A DNA stretch of 64,000 nucleotides from Ulota crispa. Its lineage: Eukaryota; Streptophyta; Bryopsida; Orthotrichales; Orthotrichaceae. Numbering within the stretch: position 1 is the stretch's first letter; the number at the start of each line of letters is the position of its first letter. The stretch is from contig OY987244.1 in NCBI GenBank assembly GCA_963920765.1, forward strand, positions 26,516,358 through 26,580,357. The letters are read 5' to 3'. A model generated the notes under the pieces. The model saw only the letters and a list, made by a program, of their open reading frames with translations, did no database searches and was not told where the DNA came from. Below, piece by piece: positions 11,241 through 22,199 of this stretch. The position numbers were made by a program, and so were the translations under genes.

Positions 11241-12164
11241 AGGAAAACAAAGGCAAGATGTAATGAGCTTAAGTGTAGCTGTGCACTACAGCAGTTGCAC
11301 CGACCAGTTTTCAAAGGATACTCTGTGCAAATTAGAACTTATATGGTTAAAACGAAACGATCTCCGCACGAAGCTATTTGCAAACAAGCGCATATTTAGA
11401 GTAAAATAGGCGCGAGTATCACAGACGGCATAGACAATTTTACATACGAGAATATCCACGCCTGAAATCCTAAACTGGCTCCTTAAGCTATCCGGGGCGC
11501 AGGGGTCAAAGCAATGCAACAAACTTCCACAACTATCCTTTCTAACGGGAAAAATCCAAAAGACACCCAGATAACCAGAAGATATTGGCGAGTTTCAAGG
11601 ACAGTCCCAAAGCTTTAGCACCACAGATCTTCCAGTTGAATGACAGGTGACGCGCATGAGGATTATGACATTTCCCACAACTTGATCTGACCCAGAAGAC
11701 ATGCAAACGTAAGATCCTTTAGCAAGCGAAAAAAAAAGAACTAAAACTAGACGGTGTCAGCAATACCGTCGCATTCAATAATGATGCCTCAATCGATCGA
11801 TCAATCAATCAGTCAGTTCAGACTTCAGACCCACCCCTGCCGGCTTACCCTTCTCCCTCAGCCTTATTCGCATCATGCCTTCCAAAAAGAATCGTCCTAT
11901 ACCTCTACAAAATTGCAACTCAAATCCTCGCCCACAGTTCCACCGCAAAAACACATTACAACCAGGACCACCGCCATGGTCCTGGCCACCCCCATTCCCC
12001 CCCCCCTCTCGCCATCCCTCCCCACACGCTGCTCCTACCTAAACTATATCCCAACTGGTCCACGTCACATATCATCTACTACTACTAATGCCGGAGTCCA
12101 GTCCACACTCCCACCCACCCCCCACAGGCCTGCGCCTGCGCGTCTCGCTCCGCATCTTTTTTCT
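11241..12164 (-). other. 3' flank / probable 3' UTR of the SHMT gene
   Basis: Composition rises gradually in G+C toward the SHMT stop codon at 12165. The C-rich stretch 11990-12120 just downstream of the stop is probably 3' UTR. Polyadenylation site not assigned. Confidence 0.4.
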
Positions 12165-13922
12165 CTACTCCTTGCCGAACTTGAGGTGGGTCACGTCGAA
12201 CCCGGGCATATCGAACGACGTCGAGAACTTCTCCACGTCCGCCTTCAGCGCCGCGATCTCCGCGTTCCCCTCCACGCCCTTGTTGAACTCCTTCAGCATC
12301 TTGCCCCGCTCCTTCTGCACCTTCAGCGTGATGTTCACCGCCCGCTCCAGAAACTCCGCGATCGTCTCGAAGTCCTTCTCCTTCAGCCCCCGCGACGTCA
12401 TCGCCGGCGCTCCTGCCACACCACACCACACCATACCCCCTCTCTCAGCAATCATCCTACACCCTCAGGATCCACAACACGCTCCACACATGCTTGCAAA
12501 CCACCAATCTCTCACTCTACGACGCCACCACAAACCACCCCGCTTACCGATTCGCACGCCTCCGGGGGCCAGCGCGCTGCTGTCGCCGAACACCGCGTTC
12601 TTGTTCAGCGTGATGTGCGCCAGCTCGCACACCTTCTCCACCTTGTTCCCTGCATTCCCATTCCCCCCCACACCACACCACACCACACCACACCACATCA
12701 CCCGGCCCTTCCATCAGCACCACCTCAACGCCCACATCTCGCACCACCATTCCCTCATCCCACACATGACCCAGCCTCCGTCCTCGACACAAAAAACACC
12801 AGCAGCAGCCAAGCCACGGCATTGGCGGGACTCACCGGTCAGGCCGAGCGGCCGCAGGTCCCACAGCACCAGGTGGTTCTCCGTGCCGTCCGTCACCATC
12901 TTGTACCCCTTCTTCATCAGCGCCGCGCCGATGGCCTTGGCGTTCGCCTTCACCTGCTTCGCGTACGCCTTGAACAGCGGCGTGTCCACCTGCTTCAGCG
13001 CCACCGCCAGCGCCGCGATCTGGTGGTTGTGCGGCCCGCCCTGCAGCGACGGGAACACCGCGAAGTTGATCTTGTCCTCGAACGCATAAACCTCGCCCTC
13101 CTTCTGCCCCTTCTTCGCCGCCTTCGCCCCCTTGCGGTAGAAGATCATGCCCGCGCGCGGCCCGCGCAGGCTCTTGTGCGTCGTCGTCGTCACCACGTCG
13201 CAGAACTCGAACGGCTGGTTCACCTCCTGCGCCGCCACCAGCCCGCTGTAGTGCGCCATGTCGCACATCAGCAGCGCGCCCACCTTGTCGGCGATCCCCC
13301 GCAGCCGCGCGTAGTCCCAGTCGCGCGGGTACGCGCTGCCCCCCGAGATGATCATCTTGGGCCGGAAGTCCAGCGCCTTCTCCTCGAGCTTCTCGTAGTC
13401 GATGAACCCGGTCTCGTAGTTCACCTTGTACGGCAGGCTCTCGAAGAAGATGGACGTGGCCGAGATCTTCTTCCCGCCCGACGTGTAGTAGCCGTGCGTC
13501 AGGTGCCCGCCCGACGGCAGATCCAGCCCCATGATGCGGTCGTGCGGCTGCAGCAGCGCCGTGTACACTGCGAAGTTGGCCGGCGACCCCGAGTACGGCT
13601 GCACGTTGACGCCCCAGCTGGCGGCGTCCAGGTGGAAGGCCTTGAGCGCCCGCGCCTTGCACAGGTTCTCGATCTGGTCGATGAACTCGTTGCCGCCGTA
13701 GTAGCGCGCCCCCGGCAGCCCCTCCGAGTACTTGTTCGTCAGCGCCGACCCCAGCGCCTCCATCACCGCCTGCGACGTGAAGTTCTCCGACGCGATCAGC
13801 TCGATGCCCCGGCTCTGCCGCACCTTCTCGTGCTCGATCAGGTCGTACACCTCCCCGTCCGCCTCCTCCAGCGCCTGGTTGCCCCACTCCCCCACGCTGT
13901 ACTCCACCGCCTCCGAACCCAT
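12165..13922 (-). CDS. SHMT: Serine hydroxymethyltransferase, cytosolic type, 478 aa
   Basis: Interconverts serine and glycine with transfer of a one-carbon unit to tetrahydrofolate, PLP-dependent. Exons 13922-12836, 12649-12548 and 12412-12165 join in phase 1 at GT-AG sites. The product aligns end to end with plant cytosolic SHMTs: [12 protein letters not shown] (40-50), [20 protein letters not shown] (63-82), [13 protein letters not shown] (135-147), the PLP lysine in [10 protein letters not shown] (K250), LQGGPHNH (293-300), [17 protein letters not shown] (347-363) and, across the introns, [21 protein letters not shown] and APAMTSRG. No transit peptide follows this ATG, and the length matches the cytosolic isoforms (about 470 aa). 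The exons are roughly two-thirds G+C, strongly unlike the other genes here. A possible upstream in-frame ATG in a spliced leader would add 15 residues (see findings). Confidence 0.97.
12413..12711. repeat. CCACA-type microsatellites in both SHMT introns
   Basis: Intron 2 (12413-12547) has a run of ACACC units at 12416-12432, and intron 1 (12650-12835) has a longer one at 12669-12700. Both lie next to the 3' splice site of their intron (minus strand: GTGTG repeats just upstream of CAG). The parallel placement is notable. Confidence 0.75.
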
Positions 13923-13961
13923 GATGCTATGTGCTCTGCTGCCTCCTTCTTCTTTACGACG

Positions 13962-14984
13962 CTGCGCCACCAACATCAACATCAACATTCATTCACTCAT
14001 TCAAAGGCCTTCAATGTATAATCACATCCTTCTCCGTTCTCGCATTTGAAGCCATCAAGCTTCAGTCAAAATTGAACATGCCGGGAACAGCAATTCTGCC
14101 GTGATCACTTTCCATCACTGACTACAACAGCATTCGGCGTGATCTTGTACACATCTAAACTTGAGAGAGAGCAAAACCCTAAACTACAACGGCATTCATA
14201 TCACTTCCGAGATGATCAATCCTAGCCCTGTTGTGCTTTTCAAGACGAAAATCACATACCTAGGACACAGGTCTTCAGAATACTGACCCCGACACAAGAT
14301 ACTCAGAAGAAAAATAAATTTCTACTAACTACCGCGATTCAGAAGACAAACAACAAGTCCATCTATTTCATCTAAAAGATGTACCCTAGCCACTAGTGCT
14401 GTGGCGGGCTTCTATTCAGAACTCTCGGTTTCTGGCACTGGCTGCAAACTACAACACACTCTTGATACCCAAACAAAAGCTACTGCCAGTAGTTTCTCAC
14501 TACCAATATACCCAAATTCTGAGGAAAAACCCTGGATTGTACCTCGCAGACCGGAAACATCAGAAACGCCATGAATGGCAAAATCCAGACAACGAATCAC
14601 GCGAGATCAAAAAGCTCAGTACCGGACACGAGGGGCACAGAACAAGGCGAGTCTTAATGACGAACGCTTTTGGGTCCCCAATATATCACCAAAAGTAAAC
14701 AGACATCACTAAACCCGACGTGCGGGTTAAAAACGTGAATCGCATCTCCCAGATCTGAAACACGAGCAACGTCGCCAATGGCAAACCCTTAAAGGCAAAT
14801 CACTCGGTCCCGCTCATCCCAACTACAAACACGAAGCACTAAAACAGAGATGTTGGTGATGAAAGGGACAGAGAACCGAAATACAGTACCAGAGTGAGAA
14901 GCGAAAACGGTGACAAGAAGTGCAACAAGAATAGATACGAAAATTTTCACCGCAAATGGCTAATTATCACCCGAGAAGACTCAC
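13962..14984 (-). other. Probable 5'-leader intron of SHMT (1023 bp)
   Basis: On the minus strand GCAG/GTGAGTC gives a strong donor at 14985/14984, and GGTGGCGCAG/CGTCG an acceptor at 13962/13961, 39 nt before the main ATG. An alternative acceptor lies near 13938. The interior is T-rich with an early GATCTG-like stretch, as is common in plant leader introns. A second possible donor, TCG/GTAAGT, lies at 15093/15092. No cDNA evidence. Confidence 0.55.
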
Positions 14985-15291
14985 CTGCATTACGGGCACG
15001 AGAGAGGCGACGGAAGATCGCAATACAGCACCAAATTGAGCAATACAAATGGAGGCAAGCAATGCAATGGGTGAGGGACGAGGAAAACTTACCGAGAGGA
15101 AAGCAAGGACGACGACGAGGGTGGATGTGGCGACGGAAATGGCGATGGTGGTGAGCTCCTGACGCGATGCAGCGAAGACACGAGCAATAGGAATGTGGAC
15201 GGACAACAGGGAGTGGAAGTGGAGGGGCGGTGTAGCTTTTGCTCTTTCATCTGATGGTGGAGATGCGCCTTCCTTGGGGATCTAACGGTAC

Positions 15292-15299
15292 TGGGCCCA
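15292..15299. promoter_or_regulatory. TGGGCCCA (site II-like) promoter motif of SHMT
   Basis: The palindrome TGGGCCCA lies some 50-100 bp upstream of the presumed SHMT leader. Site II (TGGGCY) elements are common in promoters of plant housekeeping and growth-related genes. Assigned by position only. Confidence 0.4.
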
Positions 15300-15309
15300 G
15301 TCTAGTTTA

Positions 15310-15855
15310 GATCCATGTTTTCCTGATAATATTTTTAAATCATACGTTTGCACATTTTCCTCCTTTTTCGTTTCTCCTTTCAACTACAAAATCCTCTTTG
15401 GTAATTTTCGGCTCAGTTTACTGCAGGTACGTTGATGTGGGGCCAGCTCAGGTGTTTTTTCAAATAAGGGTAATAGTAACGATCATAACATTGTTTATCT
15501 TTGCTGGGAGCGACTTTTGCTCCCTCAATATCGGGAGGATCCCAACGAATGATATGCGATTGCTCTGCCCGTCATCAATCATAGTGATGTATTTATATCC
15601 AAATTCTCATACCAGGTATCTCGGGGAATATGTTGGGAGGTAAGACGCCTGGTTAACAATGTTATGATTTGCCCCTTTTTTTTGTTTTTTTGTTGTTCAA
15701 TTGCATCCTTCGGGGACCAAGACTATAACAAGATTTTTGAATCCAAGTATGATTTCAAAATTCTCAAATTCAATCTTCTAATGGTAAATATTTAAACTCT
15801 TGCATTTTTCGGTAGGTGAAAAAAACAATGCTTTCCCACCTTGGCCCCACATTAA
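15310..15855. other. Upstream of SHMT, no gene seen
   Basis: The composition returns to AT-rich. A T-rich run lies near 15675-15692. No supported coding region. Confidence 0.4.
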
Positions 15856-16214
15856 CTTAAGGTAGGAGCACTCTTGACTATTAGTGTCCCCATCCTCGTG
15901 TCAATGATAACCCTGCTTTCTAGAAACATAAGGCTCTTTTCAATCAAAGTTTGCATGAAGAGTTAACATTCAAAACCACACAAGCATGAAATACAAGATT
16001 TTCCGCATACAGGTCACTCAATCATTATAATGTTTCACCTCCAACGGTAGATCTAGCTAAAATTTTGGTGCTTTAAAGTGAACAAGGTGTACTTCCCACT
16101 TGTACAGTTGGATTATTGAAAATGGGTCCACATTTGAGTTAATTGCACATCTAAGCTTACAGCCCCTGTTTTTAGTGAATTTTGTGAAAATGGGTGTGGT
16201 CCTTAAAGGGTTAA
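15856..16214. repeat. Repeat also present, inverted, at 63740-63985
   Basis: 15955-16190 is matched in inverted orientation near the right edge of the window (shared phrases include AACATTCAAAACCACACAAG and GGACCACACCC-like ends). It begins near a TAAGGTAGGAGCACTC end and stops at CCTTAAAGGG followed by TTAA (16211-16214), which looks like one end of a TTAA element. The other end is not found. Confidence 0.5.
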
Positions 16215-17527
16215 TTGTCCACCATAATTTTCCTTCAAATATGGGGATATAACTTCTCTACACTCAATATTGGGTTTAGGTTGCCCCACACTAATTTTTT
16301 GACATTTCACACTATATAAATTTTTAGTGTTGCTACAATATCTTTCATCAAAAATTACTGCAACAAACCATTTTTAAATAGCCTATCAACAACAATGAAG
16401 CAACAAAAAGACAAATTAGTGGCTTCCAAGTCACAAACCATGTAAAATCTAAATATTCAGTGAGTTGCATGTACCTCCAAGTGGCCAAGTGATGAGTCAA
16501 GAGGTAACTTACTGAGGTAAGGCAACCTATTTGCCAAAGCAACCTAAATGCAATATTCAGTGTAGTCAATCTACTAATCAAACAACAATCAAGCAATAAT
16601 GACAATGATTGTATTATGGGTGTGCCCATATTTTTGTTCACATTCAATTATGGATCACATTTGTAGTCACTTTGTAATTTTGTAGTTTTATTTGTAAGAT
16701 TGCCAAATCTAATTGTTCAAGACGTTAAATATTGGCAATTTGTGGCTCCACACTATTTCTCAAGTTCCATATCTCAGTTCACATAGAAACATGGTAGCTT
16801 TTGCTGGTTTGCACTATGCTCCACAGCCCAACTCTACACAGCCTCAATCGAACTCTTGTTTGTCATTTGACTAAATACAATAATTATTTACAAACATTAA
16901 AAATATTGTTATAATATTTTATGCAAAAATAACAATATAAGGACTAAGGTAGGAGGCACGAATACCGCTTGGGTTCTAATTACGTTTATAGTCTACAAAC
17001 GCATGACATGTTCTTTCCAAACTTTATTCCTGTTACTGATGAGTTAGGTAGGCTTACCTGAACAATTTATGGACATCCTATTTTAGGATCCAAGTTTGGT
17101 TTCTAGTATTCTTGGACTCAACTCTTGGAGCAAGGTTCCACCTTTTTATATATCAAACTTTCAAAAAGTGTTGCCAAAGTGAACTAAAATTTGGGATTTT
17201 GGTCATAAAGTGAACCCACAATTCCCAGGCTTTTCAACCATTTGACCAATAAAATTTTGAGAATTCAGTGGAACGTGAACAATAAGCATAAATTGAGTCA
17301 AACAAGGAGATATTGTGTTTGTTGTGGATTTTCGATACGACCACATCGAACATTTTGAGCAAAGTCTTATTTTCGCAACACTAAAATTCTAAAAAACATT
17401 GCCAAGTAGACATTTCTAACTAAGCCAAAACTCTTTGTTTTTTGCAGCAACAAGTCCCAATTTCTGCCTGAGAACCAACCTAATTCTGATAATTCTCTAC
17501 GACTTGGGAACATAGTGTGATTAGCCC
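16215..17527. other. Intergenic with diverged MITE fragments
   Basis: Contains a TAAGGTAGGAGG-type end near 16948 followed by sequence related to 17528-17881, too decayed to bound. No gene recognised. Confidence 0.4.
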
Positions 17528-17881
17528 TAAGGGAGGAGGCTCAAATTCCAACCATGTTCTAATTGCATTTCTTCTTTAGAAATGAGTGACATGTTTCTTC
17601 AAATATCTATTATTGTTATTAATGAATTAGGTAAGCTTAAATGGTTAGTAAACCTCCCAAACCCATCAATCACCACAAGAAAATGGGCATTTTATGACTC
17701 TCACTTATGACAATTGTGAGTCGTTTAGAATTAAGAATGACTCACAATAGTCGTAACTCAAAGTTATAAAAGCCTATTTTTTTGTAATTAATAATAGTAA
17801 TAGATTTTGAAAAAACATGTCACTCATTCTTAGATAGGGAAAGCAATTAGAACATAGTTGGAATTTGAGCCCCTTACCTTA
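17528..17881. mobile_element. TAAGGTAGG-type MITE with a nested CACTA-like insertion
   Basis: Ends TAAGGGAGGAGGCTCAAATT and AATTTGAGCCCCTTACCTTA form an inverted repeat, extending inward (CCATGTTCTAATTGC / GCAATTAGAACATAG). Confidence 0.6.
17670..17790. mobile_element. Possible CACTA-type mini-element
   Basis: Starts CACCACAAGAAAATGGGC and ends GCCTATTTTTTTGTAA. CACTA-superfamily ends typically read CACTACAAGAAAA, so this may be a decayed or related end. Internal short inverted repeats around GACTCACAAT. About 120 bp, no coding capacity. Confidence 0.35.
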
Positions 17882-18284
17882 CATTTAAATTTCCTTGCAT
17901 GTAGTTTGACTCTTACACAATATTTTCACAAAGGTGGTGTTGTAGTAGGAAGAGCATCTTCAATGCACATAATAAACATACTTGACTTATTGAGTTTGTT
18001 CTTTTAATAGATAAAAATTTTGAACACGAAATATTGTATTTTGAAGGGAATAAATCTATTTTGTTGTAAACACACAAGGAATTTTAGGTTGGATAAGAAA
18101 AAGACCAGCCAAAGAGATAACACAATTGTTGTCCCTTTGAGTGATTTTTTTTGGCTTGATTTGGAGAGCCCTTTATATTTTTTGGAAGTTAGTTAATATT
18201 TGATCAAATGTGTTTAAATCGATCAAAGTTCAAATCCAAATATTTTTGGTATGTTTTCACAATAAAATTGTCAATGACCTTCAA

Positions 18285-18290
<6 letters not shown>

Positions 18291-18370
<80 letters not shown>
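18291..18370. repeat. (AT)40 microsatellite
   Basis: Forty uninterrupted AT units, shortly upstream of the sequence gap; a likely cause of the assembly break. Confidence 0.97.
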
Positions 18371-18374
<4 letters not shown>

Positions 18375-18430
18375 TTTATATTTATATAAGTGTATATATA
18401 TTATTATTATTATTTATGATTTATTAAAAT

Positions 18431-19265
18431 AACACATCTAGTATGCAGGGCCAATTTATTGGGTGCTCTAAGGACATCTGCAATGCACCTGGCAAGCAGG
18501 CCCAGTATACTATGTTTAATCTAGAACACCATATTAGGTAAATTGGGAAAAAGAGTACATTTTGAGACTTTCACTATTTTTTTCATTATGGAAAATTAGC
18601 ATATTACAAAAGAAAAAATACGGATTTTAGAAAAAATATGGATTTTTTTTTGTACAATATTGAAATCTTTGGGATTTCCTACAAGAATTTCAAATAATTT
18701 TCAACTTTGAGCTATAGCTATGCCTACATTTATTGAATGTGAGATTAANNNNNNNNNNNNNNNNNNNNNNNNNNNNNNNNNNNNNNNNNNNNNNNNNNNN
18801 NNNNNNNNNNNNNNNNNNNNNNNNNNNNNNNNNNNNNNNNNNNNNNNNNNNNNNNNNNNNNNNNNNNNNNNNNNNNNNNNNNNNNNNNNNNNNNNNNNNN
18901 NNNNNNNNNNNNNNNNNNNNNNNNNNNNNNNNNNNNNNNNNNNNNNNNAACACATCTAGTATGCAGGGCCAATTTATTGGGTGCTCTAAGGACATCTGCA
19001 ATGCACCTGGCAAGCAGGCCCAGTATACTATGTTTAATCTAGAACACCATATTAGGTAAATTGGGAAAAAGAGTACATTTTGAGACTTTCACTATTTTTT
19101 TCATTATGGAAAATTAGCATATTACAAAAGAAAAAATACGGATTTTAGAAAAAATATGGATTTTTTTTGTACAATATTGAAATCTTTGGGATTTCCTACA
19201 AGAATTTCAAATAATTTTCAACTTTGAGCTATAGCTATGCCTACATTTATTGAATGTGAGATTAA
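18431..19265. other. Unmerged contig overlap around a 200-N gap
   Basis: Bases 18431-18748 (318) and 18949-19265 (317) are the same sequence apart from one T in a homopolymer (9 versus 8). They directly flank exactly 200 Ns (18749-18948), a typical placeholder length. Starts (AACACATCTAGTATGCAGGG) and ends (GAATGTGAGATTAA) coincide exactly with the gap edges. The duplication is therefore most likely artificial and true sequence is about 517 bp shorter. Confidence 0.9.
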
Positions 19266-19781
19266 GGTGGGTTACAAAATGATACCTCTATTTTTCTCAA
19301 TTTACCTAATATGGTGTGCTAGATAATAAATTTTTGTGTAATTTTTTTGTTATTTGAAGGGCATTGAAAATACCATTGTGAAAATGTAATAAAATTTAGG
19401 TTTGGACATTGACTAATTTAGATAAATCCCATCAAAAGTTAGTTAGCTTCCTAAAATTTAGAGGCCTCTCCAAATAGCCCCAAAAAAGGGAAAATTCAAT
19501 CCAGGGGTACAACAATGTCTCAATATTGTCCCTTTGGATGCAGTCTCCCTTTTTAGGCTTGATTTGGAGAGGCCTCTAACTTTTTTGGAAGCTAGCTAAC
19601 GTTTGATGGGGTGTATCCAAATTAGTCAATGTCCAAACTCAAATTTTATTATATTTTCACAATAATATTCTCAATGCCCTTCAAATCATTTTATTTTTGT
19701 GTTAAAATGCATTATCTGTTGAAAGACTATACATGATATACGGGGCCTACTTGCTGGGTGCGTTGCATATGCCCTAAGAGC
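18983..19781. mobile_element. Fold-back MITE with GCTCTAAGG ends
   Basis: Left end GCTCTAAGGACATCTGCAAT and right end GCATATGCCCTAAGAGC are inverted. Long inner arms at about 19357-19484 and 19558-19687 pair (AGAGGCCTCTCCAAAT / ATTTGGAGAGGCCTCT). A third diverged arm lies at 18150-18290, from a neighbouring copy. Confidence 0.6.
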
Positions 19782-21360
19782 ATTATCAATTCAAGACAAG
19801 GAATGGGGTTATAACTTCATTTTTCTTGGTGGGAGCCAATTGTTTGGGAGAATGAGATACTTTTGGGCTCCAACGCAACCATGGCAATGCACAACCAAGA
19901 GATAGCCCCGTCAAAATGACCTCCTTGGATGGCAAATTTGCTTATTTCCTAATGGCCTCGAACTATGTTTGCTAATGGAATGATATGTTGCTTGCAGTAA
20001 CTCATAACTTTTTAGCAACAACTTGCAGGTGCTTGCAAGTGTATTCTCTTGTACCTAAATTTGTAATGAGAATTATGTCAGATTAAGAGAATTCCTCCGG
20101 TAAAAGGGATTGCCAATTATGGGAACGGGGAGTGGCACAGGAGCGACCAGTTCCCAATCCTGAACGCAGGGTAAGTTATGGGTTGATGGTGCCCTATCCG
20201 GAACAAAACACGGCTAAATTCCAGTTTACCGGTTCCAGAAAGATCGCAGTATGATATTAAATTGACAGAGATTCATGTACATTTTCCCATGTTCAACCAA
20301 CTGCAGGGCTCTGACATGCCCACTTCTCCAGCAAAACAAATAAATATTCCAAAACCAACCTGAGTCCAAGCTTTTTCTTTTCTCAGTTCACTACATCCAA
20401 GAATATGTATGCCACTCAGCGCAAATATTTCTGGCTAAATTTAGCTAAAAGTGTATTGTAAAAAAAATCAAAAAAATCAAAATATAGCCAAAATTTCAAG
20501 ATATGAAACTGCTTGTGAGATGAGGTGCAATTTGAAAATTGTCCTAGTAGCTAGTGAAATCTTAGATCCAGACACCTTAAGTAGCTAAGAATCACATTTG
20601 ATTTCCCCCCACTTTGCATTCAAGTTAGGAGTTGGGTGCCACTTTGTCCTTGGTAGGATCAAAAGGGTAAAATGTGAGTATCCATTTTGGTAACTCTTGA
20701 TAGCAATTGCAATTGTCAACTTCATCATAATTGCAACTTTATTGGACCTTGTTGCTTGATGAGTTTTTGCCCTATTTGTTTTGCAAAAGCAAGGGAATTG
20801 CAAATTTGGCATCGTATCATTTGTATACACAAACATTGGGAATGTGAGATGAAATCAACCCGTAGAGAATTACTAGTGTTAGAAGTTATCATTTGCACAA
20901 TAAATTTACACGTGCTTCCATTTTTGTTGTATTGCCATTGTTGAACTATGTATTTCAATTTACATTGTTAGTTTACACTTTGCAAATGTCCAAGTTCAAT
21001 ATGATAACTAAAAAAATAAAACAACTATGGAAGATTGATTTTAGACATCACCAATTTGCATAGTTGGAGAATACATATATTTTTAAACTTGATAGTTGCC
21101 ATTTTATCTCAATAAGATGCAAGACATGTAGCTGAAAGTTTCTAGCCAAGGAAAAAATTTAGCCAAAATACTAAACAAAAAACCAAACTATTGCAACTTG
21201 CTTTCTACAAAATACAAGGTAGTTAGCAATTTTTTTGACCTACAATCCTTGTTTTGAGCAAGTAGAGCTAAAAACAAAAAATAAATTTAAGAGCCCTGAT
21301 GCCACTATGCAAAACATGGATGAACCCTCATGTTCTTTTGTCAAAATAGTTCAATTTCAT
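19782..21360. other. Intergenic, no gene seen
   Basis: 20090-20420 is slightly richer in G+C and looks unique. No open frame there is convincing. The remainder is AT-rich. Confidence 0.4.
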
Positions 21361-21462
21361 CCAAAAAATAGCAGTATTATCTTAAGATTGTGATAAATTC
21401 AACAATTCCATCCAAAAATAGCAATATTATCTTAAGATTGTGGATAAATTCAACAATTTCAT
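21361..21462. repeat. 51 bp tandem duplication
   Basis: Two near-identical units (21361-21411, 21412-21462) contain TATTATCTTAAGATTGTG and CAACAATT(C/T)CAT. A shorter approximately 22 bp repeat (CTATA.AAATTGTTT) follows at 21712-21800. Confidence 0.8.
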
Positions 21463-21815
21463 CCACAAAGAAAAGAAATACATTATCAAATGCTCTCACT
21501 GACAAAACTTGTACAGCTTTTGAGCAAAATTTGCTAAGAGAAATCTTACACCGAGACATCAAGATAAGTGACCCCAAGCGCTACTCAAGAGTAGCTCAAG
21601 TGGCCAAATAATTTACTAAATGTGCTAGATCCTCAAAATTAGCACTACGGATTTATGACATATTTAACGTACGGACTATCCAAACTCCACAAATGATAAT
21701 CCAAGAAAAAAAAGTTTGGAAATCTATACAAATTGTTTCGAAGTCTATAAAAATTGTTTAGAGATCTATATAAATTGTTTGGAGGTCTATACAAATTACA
21801 AATTATTTAGAGATC

Positions 21816-22199
21816 TCTCAATACTTTGCCCAATTTGGTCTAAACATCTACAAATCTACCAATACTTTCCATAATCCATAATTATATGAATAGTCCATAT
21901 TTTGCTAAGCAAGGCATGGTTCAAAATTTGGTAAATTTATCAATAAAAACTTGGCTTTTTTTAGCAAGTAGAGAATCTTCTTTTCTCCTAGTAATTTCAA
22001 GAGTTGGTTTCTTGGAGACCTCCTCAAACTTTCACTCCAGGACACCCATTCTTGCACTTTTACATCTTGCTAGGTAAAAAAAACTTTCCGATTCTCACAT
22101 GGAAAATCAAAATTTGAGTGAGAAAGCTTTGATTTTATTATTGAACAACGGCTTGAGAAAATTTGGAATTTCCCCAAGCCTAAAAAAATTCCTATTAGA
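21816..22199. other. Intergenic, no gene seen
   Basis: AT-rich; no recognised element. Confidence 0.4.

Noticed and set aside
11754-14021. 755-codon plus-strand open frame and other long frames opposite SHMT
   Set aside because: They are shadows of the GC-rich SHMT exons, arginine/leucine-rich, cross both SHMT introns, and show no domain.
14967-15206. Minus-strand frame with a hydrophobic N-terminus upstream of SHMT, resembling a signal or transit peptide
   Set aside because: It has no ATG until the last two codons before the donor (its first possible codon is TTG), so it is treated as leader sequence; only the terminal ATGCAG is kept as a possible start.
18431-19265. A genuine 318 bp tandem duplication
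   Set aside because: Copy boundaries coincide exactly with the edges of a 200-N placeholder, which is expected for unmerged contig ends and unlikely for a real duplication.
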